DNA of 64,000 nt, from contig NC_090706.1 in the NCBI RefSeq assembly GCF_040954835.1, positions 38,387,148 to 38,451,147 of the forward strand, read 5' to 3'. Shown here piece after piece: positions 1-12,115 of the stretch. Every line of letters begins with the position of its first letter. The first letter of the stretch is position 1. The notes under the pieces were generated by a model. It made no database searches, was not told the DNA's origin, and saw only the letters and a program-made list of their open reading frames with translations. The stretch comes from Lepisosteus oculatus (taxonomy: Eukaryota > Chordata > Actinopteri > Semionotiformes > Lepisosteidae). The position numbers and the translations under genes are program-made.

Positions 1-599
1 TTTTTTAGGAATAGGGATCATTTCAGAATACCCTCAATGTAGTGCGAGTGTCGATTGTCGGGCGAAAACAGGTGCTTTTTATCAGCAGACAGATACTGAA
101 GCCATCTGTTGCTTGTTTTGTTTCTGTTATCCAGTTTACATAAAGTAACACCGGCGTCCTTGTTATGTTTGTTCTACATATATTGTGAGAATGAGATAAA
201 TCAGAAACATTTTAATCTACTGAAACACTGATTCTTGTTTTGTCAATCTTGAAGTCCACAGGAAATAACAGCAGTGACCTTGTTTTTTTTTTCAGTACTT
301 CATCTCCGACAAGGAAATTATCAGCAACCTTATATTGTATAACCGACTGCTCAAAATATATGTGGGATTATGAGAGAATTAGCATCCCGTTATATTAAAG
401 GAATACACGCAGCTACAGTTACTATTAACAGAACTGGCCAAAAAACAGGTATCTGTAGGTGCAGTAAAACAGGGGGACATATTGCCCAGTTATGTTCATG
501 GTTTGACGAGGATTTAGAATCAGTCAACAAGCCACCGACAAGCAAAAACAGGACAAAAATCTTCGCTCTAACCCTACCCCTGACTCACACTGACGTTTG

Positions 600-778
600 T
601 TTTTCTGTTTTTCGCTTGTGCTGACTTGTATTTAAGTTGTATGTTGTTTGACTCTGTTGTTGCTGTTGCCGCTGCTGTTTTGTGTTTATGTTTTGGTGTT
701 TCTTTAATGACTCTGTATCTGAGTAACATGCAAATAATTTCATGGCACCTGTGCATATGACAAATAAACTGAACTGAA
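600..778 (+). repeat. 3' tail of a truncated LINE-like retroposon
   Basis: The segment ends in a CATATGACAAATAAACTGAACTGAACT-like tail, read as GTGCATATGACAAATAAACT followed by short GAACT repeats. This kind of tail is common at the 3' end of fish non-LTR retrotransposons. A reverse-strand relative is at 55.6 kb. The 5' boundary is uncertain and no coding part is left. The rest of 1-1500 is AT-rich and I see nothing else in it. Confidence 0.45.
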
Positions 779-1524
779 CTAGCGTACCAGCTGTTACAGA
801 AAGGGAGTTTCCATTCATTGTGGTGCAATACACTTTGTTACCACAGGGTGTAGCTACTGACCAGTAACATTTCTTCTGTCGGTAGACGTTGTTTTAAGTG
901 TATGAATAACGGCGCGATGTCCTTTATGTTCTTGTATATGGCGAAAAAGATGACATTTTTGCTACTTTCTTTATAATTTCATTACAAAAATAAGACCCAT
1001 TCCAGAGGATTATGAGAGGCTGCATTGTTACAATGTGGGCCAAAACACTAAATGTCGTAATTATGCCAGGGAAACCATTTACATGTTGATTTCAGAAACC
1101 TGATTTAAGACATTTTGTTGTTTGTATCTAGATATATAAAAGGGCCAAGACTGTAATAATACATTATTATTATACAAACGTGTGAAATATTTATTCCTTG
1201 AAAAGATCTTAACTTATGTTGCTATTAAAAATTCACATTTTTAAATCTTTATGTAAAAAAAACATAACTTTCGTTTGCAAGTTATGTAATCTACAATAGA
1301 GGTCAGATTCAATTCAACTCGGATATTGCAACAAAAATTCAGTTCCTGTTCCACCACTGTCTTTTGCTGAACTCTTGCCGCAATTAACTTCGCTTTGATT
1401 ATACACTCCAAAAACTGCACGCCTGTTTTTTTCTGTATTTTACATTAGGTGATCATTTAAAATTCAATCAAGAAAATGCTTCTTAGTGTGGCAGGAAAGA
1501 GCAGGTGCTGTGAAGTACAAACAG

Positions 1525-2003
1525 AGCCGGGTCAGACTCCCGTGGGGTGTGTTGTACTGAAGACCCTACGTGCAGCACTATAATCTGGAGGACATCAGGG
1601 GAGACGCACAGTGGGCAGAAACAGTGATCCAAGCAGGTCCAAGCAGGTCCAAAAAGGGATTATCTGGGCACAGTCCGTGATCCGAGAACCGGGAGATCCA
1701 TCCAAGACATAGACAGGGGCAATATCTTCGGGACCGGAGCCTAGACCAGGAACACGAAAAATCAAACCTTAACGGGACCAGGCGCTCCGAGCCCAGGGGT
1801 CAGAGGTCAGGACGCCGGGGTGAAGGCCTACGCCCTCAGGCTGCCTCCCGGCCTGGTGGTAGGCGGGCCTTCGGTCGTCCGTCTTCCAGTGCTGAGCCCG
1901 GGATTACAGAGACGCCCAGCTTACATAGCACGAAAGAGACAAGACACAGCTGGGGATAAAGAAACTGGAATCAGTACCGAAGGAGGTAGGGGTGCCACCT
2001 AGA
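1525..2003 (-). mobile_element. Degenerate LTR-like element related to the LTRs at 19, 32 and 35 kb
   Basis: Read on the minus strand, the block is GC-rich against AT-rich flanks. It shares phrases with the LTR at 35.2 kb, for example GCGCCTGGTCCCGTTAAGGTTT and a TGGATCTCC(C/T)GGTT segment. A short direct repeat (CAAGCAGGTC twice) is present near 1635. Clean TG/CA ends and target duplications are not visible, so the boundaries are approximate. The family assignment rests on these shared blocks only. Confidence 0.45.
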
Positions 2004-2728
2004 GGAGGGATGAAGACCATGACAACATGATTTGTCTACGACAATATCTTGGTGGAGAGAGGGATGGAATAGGTTTTATGAGCCAAACAGCACATTTATA
2101 CACATGCACATATAATAGTGTTTTAAACAGAAACAAAGTCACTCCTCTGCCTGCCGAATACTGTTTGTGTTCATAGCATGTGTGGTGAACTGTATCGGCT
2201 TATAAAAATTGGACACTGCAAACAGAAAATTTGCTAACAAGATTTTTGAATTGTATTTGTAAAAGTGGGAAGGACTAGGAGTGTAATACCAGTCATAAAG
2301 ACAAGAAACACACACGGCAGTATTGGATCTGAGTGACAGATCTCTGCCCTAATGAAGCAGAAATGAGACAGCCCCTGAGAGATCAAAGAAAGGAATTACT
2401 CAGCTCCGGGACACGTCGTTCTCTGTGTGTCTTCTGTGTGGTTCACAGGGGGAAAAAAAGAGGCAAAATGTACTGAGAACAGAGGGGCCTCTAGCATCAC
2501 CATTTGAAATGGCTTGTCCAAAATTCAATATTTTTAATGGAGAGAGAGGAGATCATAATGGGGTATACTTTGTAATTTGGAGAGGGACAAAGTCTTTATC
2601 TGCTGTTTAGTGAACTCTGTAAGGTAGAATTAAAATCTTACATTTTTGTCACATGTCAGTAACTTGACTAAGAAAACAATTCTGCTGCCCAAATCCGCTG
2701 GAACTGTGGTACTCCCTTAAAATTCAAT

Positions 2729-2839
2729 TTCCAGGTGGATGCTGCACATTGGTGGTGGTGGAGGGGATCCCCATTACCTGTAAAGCGCTTTGAGTGGGCT
2801 GTCCAGAATAGCGCTATATAAGTGTAAGCAATTATTATT

Positions 2840-2871
<32 letters not shown>
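2729..2871 (+). repeat. 5'-truncated copy of the 5S-derived SINE, with (AAT)n tail
   Basis: It contains the 3' part of the SINE seen complete at 44.3-44.8 kb: the CCAGGTGGATGCTGCACA block, then TGTAAAGCGCTTTGAGTGG, then the GCGCTATATAAGTGTAAG block. It ends in a run of ATT/AAT trinucleotides of about 45 bp. The 5S head is missing, as expected from 5' truncation during target-primed reverse transcription. Confidence 0.75.
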
Positions 2872-2876
<5 letters not shown>

Positions 2877-3539
2877 AATTGTTACTTTTGTGCTTTCAGT
2901 TTTTTATTTTAATTGTAAAAGTTCATCTTTGACAGAAACATAGACCACCCTTATTCTATCTCTATAAACATTGCAGAATCATATCAAGTCAGAAAAATCA
3001 TACCAGGATCATAAAAGATATGCACTTGAAAATTAAGTATGTTTTATAGGAAATCTTGGTTTGGGAACCGGTCACAAAGAATTAAGTAGAAAAGTAAGAA
3101 GTTTGTTTTAGAATATTAAACACCTGTTTATATACCCACTGGGAGTGATGGCATACTTTTTTGCTGAGTTATAATAAACTGTAGTTTGGACTGTATACAA
3201 AAAAATTAAACTTGTTCAATGCATGTTATGAAACTCATTCTTAGGTTGTCATGCAAACTGGTTGTATCGTGTCCCATAGGCATATAATTAATTAAAGTGC
3301 CCCCTATAATAAAAGAAAAGGAGTCTCAGATTCACTTCCTGGAGGACACAAGGGACCACTTGTAAATATGTTTTTCTGCCTTGCAAATGATGGAAGGGTG
3401 TTTTAAGAATTACACGCATTCTCTTGATTCGGACTCACTCGTTAGTCTTACTACCTGACTGCACATTGCAGCTCCATTTAGATGTCACCCAACAAAACAA
3501 CAGGATGTAAAACCCTAATATCGCACAGACGCAGGTAAC

Positions 3540-4074
3540 GCGAGTTCATGCGAGCCATCCATTGGGGTGCCGAGGCCTCAGGACGGCTGCTGGCACGGGT
3601 GTGGCCGGCAAGCTTCGGCGAACTCCTTATAGAACAGGATCTCTCCGGCCACCTCTGCGCCCCTCCTGGCCCCTCTTCTCCACCCCAACCACGCCTCCTC
3701 CAGACTCTTCTCTTTCCTGATTGGTGCAAGCACACGGCAAGCCCCGCCTGCCAGCTGTTTTCTCGGGCTTTGTGCGGCTGATGCTGCAGCTGGTTAAGAA
3801 TGGTTCTCCGTAGCCCGGCTCTGTACCTCCGGCCCTGTCAAGGCTCCTCAGCTCCGCTGCAAAACCCGGCGTGAACCGACTCTGTTCCCTCTTCTGGTTT
3901 GCAGTGTAGGTGGCTGCCTGTCATTTTGCATGGGTACTACAGAGTCTGATACCTGGTGAATATTTCAGCAGTAGTTTTTAGGTAGCCAAGTAGTTATTTT
4001 TTTTTAAATTGCATTTCAAACTGTGAAGTTCGCTTTTTTTCTGCCTGTCTCTGGAAGTCTGACCCGCACGAGTG
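3540..4074 (+). promoter_or_regulatory. Putative promoter and non-coding first exon of npy6r
   Basis: CpG density rises here relative to the AT-rich flanks. An inverted CCAAT box (CTGATTGGTG, about 3717) and a CCCCGCC Sp1-type box (about 3743) follow one another. The block is closed by a strong donor-like site, GAGTG|GTAAGTGA, with GT at 4075. NPY Y1-group receptor genes commonly have an untranslated first exon separated from the coding exon by an intron, which fits the distance to 6.58 kb. No transcript evidence is available, so this is inference. Confidence 0.3.
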
Positions 4075-6580
4075 GTAAGTGACTCTCTGCTTGGCTTTTT
4101 TCCCCTCCTCACCTAATGACACACACGTGTGAACAGGGAAGGAGGGAGAACCACTGGGTTTGCTTCGGAACTTAGCTCTCTTAAGTGACATCTGGCGTGT
4201 GTACCCTCCACATGCACGTCTACCCTGAAAGCTGCGTGTGCCTGCGCGCCCCTTTAACTGTTCCACTACCTGTGCGTGCATTACCTTTAGATTTGCTATG
4301 TTTAGTACAAGGCTCTGAATGAAGGAATATGACAGAGATGAGGAAAAGGCTCAGGTTCGCAGTTACTATAGCTTGCACATATCGAATGAGATAGTGTGTT
4401 ACATTACAGGCATTTCATCGCATTTCTGTATCGTAGTACTTTGGTAATGCTTAGGTTTTTAATAATGGTTGTTTTAAAGGTATTCCTTTATCCCTTTTGC
4501 CCCTTAATGTATTCGTTTTGCTGCTGTAAAAACTATTGCACAGTACAAATAATTTCTCTTTAGTGACCTAAAATATACTGGTTCTTCTGAATGCAGTTCC
4601 CCCCCAACCCATCTCGGACTTGCTCAAAAGTATTAAATAAATATTTGGATTGACAACAGTAGTACAAGCACCAACAGCAATAGCGAAGGGACCTATTTGT
4701 TTTGATTTATTGAAGAATTTGACTGATTTATAACCATTTCATTTTTATTGCTTATTCGTCTTAAGAATGCACGCTCTCCCATATTCTGACTACTAATCAA
4801 TATTACAAGATATTAATATTACTAGATTTCATTATCGACTTAACCTGCGCTGAATCCCTGAGACAGATCAGCCTTAGAGGGCTGATACTGTTCCTCCAAC
4901 AGCAACCTTCGATATTTATTTCCATATAATTCATATAGTTACACTGTAATCTGCTGCATGTACAGGGCCAAAACCATAACTTGTTTATTTATTTAAGACC
5001 CAATTTATTTTACCACAAGATTTATTCAAACTCCATTGAATACTGTGAGAACTTGGAGGTGCTGCAGAAATTAAGATTAATTATACATGAACAGCAATAA
5101 TTGTGAACTGATGGTAAATGAGCATTATTTCAAAGTATTAAGAGATGATCATTACTGTGTAATAAATGATCTTGGCACACAAGGCTTTTCATTCCACTAA
5201 ATCCTGTAGTAATCGTATGCATAAAACATCAGATTCCTGCCACATTCTGTCAAAAAGAGCAATACAAACCTGTGACAAATCAATTTGAAATAAATACTTA
5301 AAAGGTGTAAATATATCATTGGAAATGTTACAGGACATTTCATTCATAACTAAGATGAACTGACTTGTTCTTTCTTGAAATTTGCCAGGTATCAGTTTGT
5401 CTACTGCATGTGTGACCGCTTGCCTCCTGGAATGTTCTCTTGTTCAGTAATTTACCGTTGCTTGGAAAACAAACTTTAAAAAACGGATTTTAACTTGGGA
5501 ACAAGCGTGCTTAGACGTTCAAGTTTAATCAAAAGAGGAGGTGTCCTATGAAAGTAATCTAGTCCTGCCTTAGGAAAAATGCAAGTTCTTCCAAGGATGA
5601 AGTGTAATTTCTGTGTATTTACTGTGCTTTAGTTGATCATTAAAAAAAAACACCAGAGAGGACAAGTGTTCTTCGGAAAAGAAAACCATCAGGTAGTAAT
5701 TTATCTACTACCTTGTGATAACTAACTTAATCTACTAATTTAGGATTAAGAGCCCAACCTGTAAAACATATTATAACCAATAGCTTCAGTAGTTTTCCTC
5801 GACGATGGGTGAGCACTGGATCACCAGCAATCGCTTCTGTGTTGACTCCTGTCATATCAGATGGTCAAACTGAGAGACCCCTTCTGAGATTCTCCACCTG
5901 GTTAAAGTAAAGGCTACCCATGCATAGTGCTTACATTGTCCTCTAGTGGTTTAAAAAGCTACTACGTTACAGTGAGCCCCCTGTGCAGTGCAAAATTAAT
6001 TGGACTTAAAGTATTACAAGAAAAAAAATCGTAGCTTCATTTCTCCCCTAGCTATCTCTTTCACTGCAATTTAAATTCCTACTCTTTACATAACCTCAGC
6101 AAGAGGTTTTTGAAACAGTCTTTAATTCCCCTGACCTTTACACTCTGCACATAATTTTCTCAGAGGTACTAATTAGTGTTCTTTCTGAAGGAAAAAAAAA
6201 GTCCCATTTAAATTGTTATAGCAGTTTTCTCTTTTACTTTTGGAATAGGATCATGCATTCCTGAAAACAAACAATCCCAAACCTAGAAAGACTGAAAAGC
6301 AGCATTAGCCAAGAGTTTCGGCTTTCCCCAGTGACATTCCGCCAATGACACTTAAAAAAAGGTTGAGAAACGAAATCTCATTATTGCACCCGACTGAAAA
6401 TAGCCATCTTACCCCCGTTATCATCCGTGTAGCATCTGTAGTCCTAAAAAAGATCAACTCCGTAGGTTTCGAATAAAAGAATACCATACACACCGTTCCA
6501 TTTCCATTTCACCCCTTCTTGATCTCCTTCTTACGTAATTTACTTGCACCTCGATATTCACCTTCCGCTGTTGCGCCAAC
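4075..6580 (+). other. AT-rich non-coding stretch, possible 5'UTR intron of npy6r
   Basis: No coding signal or clear repeat is seen. The stretch begins at a donor-like GTAAGT. It ends at an acceptor-like CCAACAG (about 6574-6580) preceded by a pyrimidine-rich tract of about 60 bp. If both sites are used, the exon holding the receptor coding sequence starts near 6581. Confidence 0.3.
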
Positions 6581-6637
6581 AGGTACTGTTTGGCTGAAGA
6601 AGCTGGAGCTGTAGCGTGAAAGGAGAAGGCCCGAGTG

Positions 6638-6676
6638 ATGTCATCTCATCAGAGACGAGCGGGAGACTGGAAGTGA
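6638..6676 (+). promoter_or_regulatory. Upstream ORF 1 in the npy6r leader
   Basis: ATG at 6638 opens a 12-codon frame closed by TGA at 6674-6676, wholly upstream of the receptor start. It overlaps a CRE-like TGATGTCA at 6636-6643. It is supported only if the transcript starts upstream of 6638. Confidence 0.4.
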
Positions 6677-6731
6677 CCCCTCCGCTATCGGCTCAAGAAT
6701 CACAGAAGCCAGCCCTGTTGCCCTGGGGATT

Positions 6732-6788
6732 ATGGGGCATCATCAGCTGCTAGGACCCGGCAGCCCCTCGGTGCAGGAGATGATGTGA
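6732..6788 (+). promoter_or_regulatory. Upstream ORF 2 in the npy6r leader, ending ATG-ATG-TGA
   Basis: ATG at 6732 opens an 18-codon frame that ends with two consecutive Met codons and TGA (6780-6788). The stop lies 14 nt before the receptor ATG, and the frame differs from that of the receptor. The last ATG followed directly by TGA (6783-6788) is itself a minimal start-stop element. Such elements can hold ribosomes and lower downstream translation. Its use here is inference. Confidence 0.45.
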
Positions 6789-6802
6789 TTGCCTGTTTAG
6801 CG

Positions 6803-7939
6803 ATGGCCGACCCCTTGCCCGGCACCAACGGGAGCCTGTCCAACAGAACCGCAGCCAGCCTGGGCAACGGCAGCGGCAGCTGGAAGCCCCGCTTCTCCGA
6901 TTACGACTGCCACCCTTCACTCTACATGCTCCTGCTTCTCGTGGGCGGCTACGGCGTGGTGACCATCGTGGGCCTCTTCGGCAACCTCTGCCTGATCGCG
7001 ATCGTCAAGCGGCAGAAGGAAACGCACAACGTCACCAACATCCTGATCGCAAACCTGTCCGTGTCCGACGTGCTCATCTGCGTCATGTGTGTCCCTTTCA
7101 CGGTGGTCTACACGCTAATGGACCACTGGGTGTTCGGGGAGACCATGTGCAAAGTCAGCTCCTTTGTGCAGTGCGTGTCGGTCTCCGTCTCCAGCTTCTC
7201 CCTGGTCCTGATTGCCATTGAGCGGTACCAGTTGATCGTCAACCCCAGGGGCTGGAAGCCCAATATCTCCCACGCCTACTGGGGCATCGCTTTCATCTGG
7301 ATGGCTTCAGCCACCCTCTCCGTCCCTTTCCTCATCTTCTACCACCTCACGGACGAGCCTTTCCGAGACATCACCCTGCACTCCAGTTTCTACAAGGACA
7401 AGTACACCTGCAAAGACACCTGGCCCTCCGAGAGGGACCGGCTGGCCTTTACCACCTGCCTGCTGGCCGTGCAGTACTTCGCCCCGCTGGGCTTCATCTT
7501 CGTGTGCTACCTGAAGATCTTCGTGTGCCTGCGCCGCCGCAGCGGCCTGGTGGACCGGCTGCGGGAGAACGAGACGCGGCTGAGCGAGAGCAAGCGCATC
7601 AACGCCATGCTGGTGTCCATCGTGGTGGCCTTCGCCATCTGCTGGCTGCCCCTCAACATCTTCAACATCATCTTCGACTGGAACCACGAGGCCCTGCCCA
7701 ACTGCCACCACAACCTGGTCTTCACCCTCTGCCACCTCCTGGCCATGATCTCCACCTGCATCAACCCCGTCTTCTACGGGTTCCTCAACAAGAACTTCCA
7801 GAAGGACCTCAACCTCATGGTGCGCCACTGCAGGTGCGCCGCCACGCAGGAGGACTACGAGAACATCGGCATGTCCACCATGCAGACGGACATCTCCAAG
7901 GGGTCTCTGAAGCTGAACAACGCCATGCCCAGCAGCTAG
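6803..7939 (+). CDS. npy6r: Neuropeptide Y receptor, Y6-like (Y1 subfamily GPCR)
   Basis: This is a complete 378-codon single-exon gene for a rhodopsin-class seven-helix receptor of NPY/PYY peptides, expected to couple to Gi/o at the plasma membrane. The start is ATG 6803, with G at -3 and +4. The open frame reaches further 5' but only through a GTG. Visible features: N-terminal glycosylation sequons at Asn9, 14 and 22; the extracellular disulfide pair Cys116 and Cys203; ERY at the end of helix 3 (140-142); CWLP in helix 6 (280-283); the FDW aspartate 292, which in Y1 contacts the peptide's arginine; NPVFY in helix 7 (321-325); and Cys343/345 for palmitoylation. The C-tail MSTMxTDxSKGSLKL and the IERYQLIVNPRGWKP stretch match mammalian Y6 better than Y1 (ERHQLIINPRGW) or Y4. 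The absence of the small Y1-type coding intron agrees. Y8 is the main alternative. The position beside a myotilin/palladin-family gene favours Y6. GC-rich codons contrast with the AT-rich surroundings. Confidence 0.88.
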   Translation: MADPLPGTNGSLSNRTAASLGNGSGSWKPRFSDYDCHPSLYMLLLLVGGYGVVTIVGLFGNLCLIAIVKRQKETHNVTNILIANLSVSDVLICVMCVPFTVVYTLMDHWVFGETMCKVSSFVQCVSVSVSSFSLVLIAIERYQLIVNPRGWKPNISHAYWGIAFIWMASATLSVPFLIFYHLTDEPFRDITLHSSFYKDKYTCKDTWPSERDRLAFTTCLLAVQYFAPLGFIFVCYLKIFVCLRRRSGLVDRLRENETRLSESKRINAMLVSIVVAFAICWLPLNIFNIIFDWNHEALPNCHHNLVFTLCHLLAMISTCINPVFYGFLNKNFQKDLNLMVRHCRCAATQEDYENIGMSTMQTDISKGSLKLNNAMPSS

Positions 7940-8176
7940 TGGGCTGCCAACCGGATTTCCTTTTCATTCCTCACCCGGGAAAGCTCCTAGCTGTGCCATT
8001 CTCCAGGCTGCTAACTTTTCCATTTCGAAGCCTACGAGCACCGGAGGCAGCTGTATTTCAAGCACTGTCTAAAGCTCTTGTTTGCCAAGGAGGTTGTGGC
8101 CAAAGCTAAGACTGGCTGCACAAGGTTCGCTTAGCTAATTAGCCTAAAAATTGGGGAAAAAGATATTGTATGCTTC

Positions 8177-8182
8177 AATAAA
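8177..8182 (+). promoter_or_regulatory. Poly(A) signal of npy6r
   Basis: AATAAA lies 238 nt after the receptor stop codon and is the first canonical signal there. A T-rich stretch follows within 40 nt. It implies a short 3'UTR of about 260 nt. Later signals could also be used. Confidence 0.55.
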
Positions 8183-8199
8183 CCGCTTCAAGGTCAGGT

Positions 8200-11100
8200 T
8201 GTCTTTGATTTTATAATATTCTTAGATTTATTTCTAGCTCTTCTTGAATTGCTCTCTTTTTGTTGTTCTTATCCACTATACACGATGATTAATTGACTCC
8301 AGTGCTCAACCGTATTCATTCTCAACCATATCAACAATTTGAAATTGGTTAAAAAGATAAGATGTCCTCTTTTAGCTGCGTGATTTCCATTGTAAGATGT
8401 TTTAATATTTATTATTCTGGAAAACTGTGTTTTATGTGCCTGGGCTGTGTGTGGGGGGGGAATGAAAATGGAGAATAATCATAATTTTGAATTAGTGTAC
8501 AAGGTAACCCACTCATGCTGCAAGAATGAACTTCTCATTTCAAACTGAGCTTTTGGGTAATCATTTTACCACAAATGGTTGTGGTTATCAGAGAGCATAG
8601 TGCAAGTTTAATTTATAAGTCTTAATATAACTCTGTCTTTAATGTACTGGCTGCTTACTCGGACAGATGAAATGGGATCCTTGACTGTTTCCTACTGTCG
8701 TTTAAGATCTCGGAAATGACTGAGTGTTTTAAAGGGGTGTAACTCCGTCACAGGAATATTCCTTCACCCTTGGAACTCTAAAGCAGTCTATTTTCGGTTT
8801 TAAATGAAATTTTCTCTGTACACATAGGACTGTGTTTCTTGTATCATCTAAATATTCGCATAAGGCCTGAAAAGTGGGAGTATAGCTAAAGTCCTCCAGG
8901 CACAGTCAGATCAACTACTAAACCGGCTGTGTTTTGATTCTTCGGAAAGATATTCAGACTGGTAAGTGAAAATAATCAAGGAGCTGTAATTAGATTGATC
9001 TAATGTATCTGCTGGCAGAATGCTTCTAGAGCTATACGTTTGTGCTTTTGTGTTCTAAAAGCATCCTGCTAAGACACCAGTGGTCAGGTACAGTACATGG
9101 CCACCTGCCTCTTTTTCTAAAATGACCATAGAATTGCTTTCCAGAAAAAATGTTTTTACTTTTTGATAATGGGCAGAAGCTCAAAGATGCCTTTTGAGAT
9201 GACATTCTGGAGCTGTCTTTGAATGTTACAGCTGGAACTGATGCCAGCCATCCGCATTTGCTTTTCATATTGCGTTGTGTTTCTTGCCCGTTTCCATTTC
9301 CCCTTATGTGGTGCTATTGCTTTTGTTGTTCTGAAATCGAAAGTACTTTGAAACAGTTAATGTTTATGTACATAATTCGTATGCTCTGGTTGTGCAGCTG
9401 TGATATACGTCATTAAAAAAAAATCATCAGTCGAAAAGCCTGCCCTGGGACTTGGAGGTGTGAAGATAACACGGAGACTTGTGCTTAGCACAAGGGCCTC
9501 CAGTCCTGCTCTTGAAGAATGCAGGTTTTTTTTGTAACTCCACTCTTACTGACCTGAAGTAGCTCATTATTGGCTTATCTGGACCTTTTTAACAAGTGCT
9601 CGTGGCTCTTCAGAAGTTGGTTATTTAAAGAAACCTAGAAATTCTGTAGAGTTGCCAGCTCACTGGGATAAGGATAGCACAGTTCTGCTTCAGTGCCTTG
9701 ACAGTCCTCCCTGCTGATCTTCAAAGGGCTCAGAAACATCACAGTTTTGACATTTAAATCACTGATCAGTCTTTTATTTTGTGTTCTAGCTGATGACTTT
9801 ATAACGCCAGAGTGCAAATATCAAATTGTCATTTTACATGTGTTTTTAAAATGAGGAAGGCAACACAGAATATTCCATTTATATTCAGTCACCAAGTCAA
9901 CATTTATTAAAATGTGGTGAGTGTTAGCTAACCTTAAAATGATATACTGAAAATCTCTAAATGGATGAAAATGGATTGTGTTAAGTCACAAAACTAGGAA
10001 ATACTTCAAATGTTATGATGGTAGATAACTACTTTAGTTCTAGTTGGATATATGGGACAAAGATCTGTTTTCTTGAAAAATTCTTCATTTTGTGTTTATA
10101 AATGTATTTCTATGTACCCTGCCATTCTGTTTAATAGAAGATGTGAATATACTGGTTACCTTACAGTGTTTAACAGGTGTCTGTAATTCATATTAAGTGA
10201 CCATAAAAAAGTGTGGCATCAATTCTTCTGTGACAAATGGTGAATCTTTATCAAAGCACATTTGTTCAATGAGGATAGTTTACAGTGTGACACTTTGCAT
10301 ACATTGCTTCACAGTGGCTTTTAATACTGACATAAAGAGTAATCTAACTATTGTATGGTTACAATTTTTTTGATCATTATAAATAGCATAATGAAACATT
10401 GTGTATTAGCTTAAAAAGGTGTATATACAGTAGTCTTATTAATTTGCTCTCTTTTTGTATTCAAATGCATGTTGAGCTTATAGAAATTTGAATATTTTTA
10501 TGCGTTGCATTTATTGAAACTATATTGTTGATAAATAATATTTTTTGTTGATTTTTTTTTATCAGGATGTTTATCGTTCGATATAGATATTCTTTTTAAT
10601 GTGATTGTAATTTGATCAAAATGTAGTATATTTAAGTGTGATTAAGTACTGACCAAAGCCTTCACCTAGGATGTATACAATAATTCAGATATTCTTAATG
10701 GTTTTGGAAAGAATAGCTTTAACTGTTAAGCAAATTAATTCCGAAAACAGTTATTCTTGTTCTTAAATATTTACTGTTTGGTTATAGGTGAATATAATAT
10801 ATGCTGTCAGTATTTTAAAGCATAAGCTGATATTTCTAAAGTGCATCCTGAGCTAGCCAATTTTTTTTGTAATGTGCTTCTGTAATGTGGTGCCCTATTG
10901 CTTGCTGTTGTCAAAACAGTAGTTCTTGTTTTTAAGAACTGTTCCACAGATGCACACTTTGGATATTTGCTTATAAGTGTTTTGCTATGCAGCAGAGTGC
11001 ATATCAGTTTGTACCACCAGCAGATCAGTAAACATGTAAAAGTGTGATTTATACTCTTTACTGTATATGTATACAGTGTGTACAGCAGCAATTGTTCTGT

Positions 11101-11755
11101 GTGCTACGAACAGGCAATTGATAGGGATAGCTGTTTTTGCAGGGTTACATTTTAGGACAATGACGAAAGAACAAAAAGACTAAACAACTATTGTAAATGT
11201 ATCACAACAACTCATGGTTTCTAGTGCTGAAAAACTGTAAGAAGAATGCTGCTTTATGCTTAAATTGATCAGCAAAATCTTCATGCACTATTGTGAAACT
11301 TTTAAAATGTTTTTAAAATTGTGGACACTTCATGTTCATGTCTACCAGTTAATTAAATTTCTGCATATGCTTTTTTGTTTCTATCCTAAATGTGAAAACA
11401 ATGCAGTGTTTATATTACTTCTTCACAGATGAGGGCCAAAGTGTCTTAAGGTATTAGAAGGTAATAGAATCAACAGATGCTGATACATCTGTTTTCCGTC
11501 TTTTAAGTTGATGTGATTAGAGTGGAGTCAGCACTAAAGCTATGAGTTCTTTGAATTTCATTTGTATTAGTTTTGCTGTAGACTGTTCTAATACCTGTCA
11601 TGAATTAAAGGGCATATTAAAAACAAATCTGAAGAAAAGGTGGTTTGTTTTTCTCCTTTCCAAGTTGGGAAAAACGCAGCCGTGTGTTATACTTGCAACT
11701 GAATATGAAATGTGTCTGTCTTTTAATCATCACTAAGGCCACATTTGGTAAAAGT
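8200..11755. other. AT-rich intergenic DNA, nothing recognised
   Basis: No open frame looks coding and no known repeat was recognised, apart from poly-A/T runs. Whether it holds conserved regulatory elements needs a cross-species alignment. Confidence 0.6.
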
Positions 11756-12115
11756 ATCATCCATCCATTTTCTACATCACTTCAGTGGTCCAGTATAGGG
11801 TCGTGAGAGAAGCCAGAGTCTAACTTGGCAAGCAAGAGGTGAAAGGCTGGATACACGCTGGGTGGGACGCCAGGCGATCACAGGGCACACACAGACACAA
11901 GCACGCACGCACCTACTCACAATGGGGCCAGTTTTCCCAGAACCCAGTTACCTTACCAGCACGTCTTTAGGCTCTGGGTGAAGGAACCTTTGCACCCACA
12001 GGAAAGCCACATGAACATGGGGAGAACATACACACTCCATGCAGACTGAGCCTAATTCTAATTCTAATTCTAATTCTGATGCTAATTACTGTGCCTTCAT
12101 GCCACCCACTCTAGA
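11756..12115 (+). repeat. Fish dispersed repeat (ATCCATCCA type), copy 1
   Basis: It begins CATCCATTTTCTAC. It carries the family's landmarks in order: GGATACACGCTGGGTGGGACG, CAGGGCACACACA, GGCCAGTTTTCCCAGAA, CAGCACGTCTTTAGG, CATGGGGAGAACATAC, and CTCCATGCAGAC. Four TAATTC hexamers follow (about 12053-12080). The landmarks recur at 17.4, 42.8 and 58.3 kb. The family is widespread in fish genomes. I do not assign it firmly to a SINE or a LINE 3' end. Confidence 0.65.

Noticed and set aside
6785-6802. Six extra codons 5' of the receptor ATG
   Set aside because: They depend on GTG as start. ATG 6803 has a strong context and is the first in-frame ATG.
7307-7828. 173-codon minus-strand frame inside the receptor gene
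   Set aside because: It is the antisense shadow of a GC-rich coding exon and has a low-complexity Val/Glu/His/Gln composition with no family motif.
7504-8109. 201-codon + strand frame overlapping the 3' half of the receptor
   Set aside because: It is an alternative frame of the same GC-rich exon, rich in Pro/His/Leu/Arg. The receptor frame has clear GPCR homology throughout.
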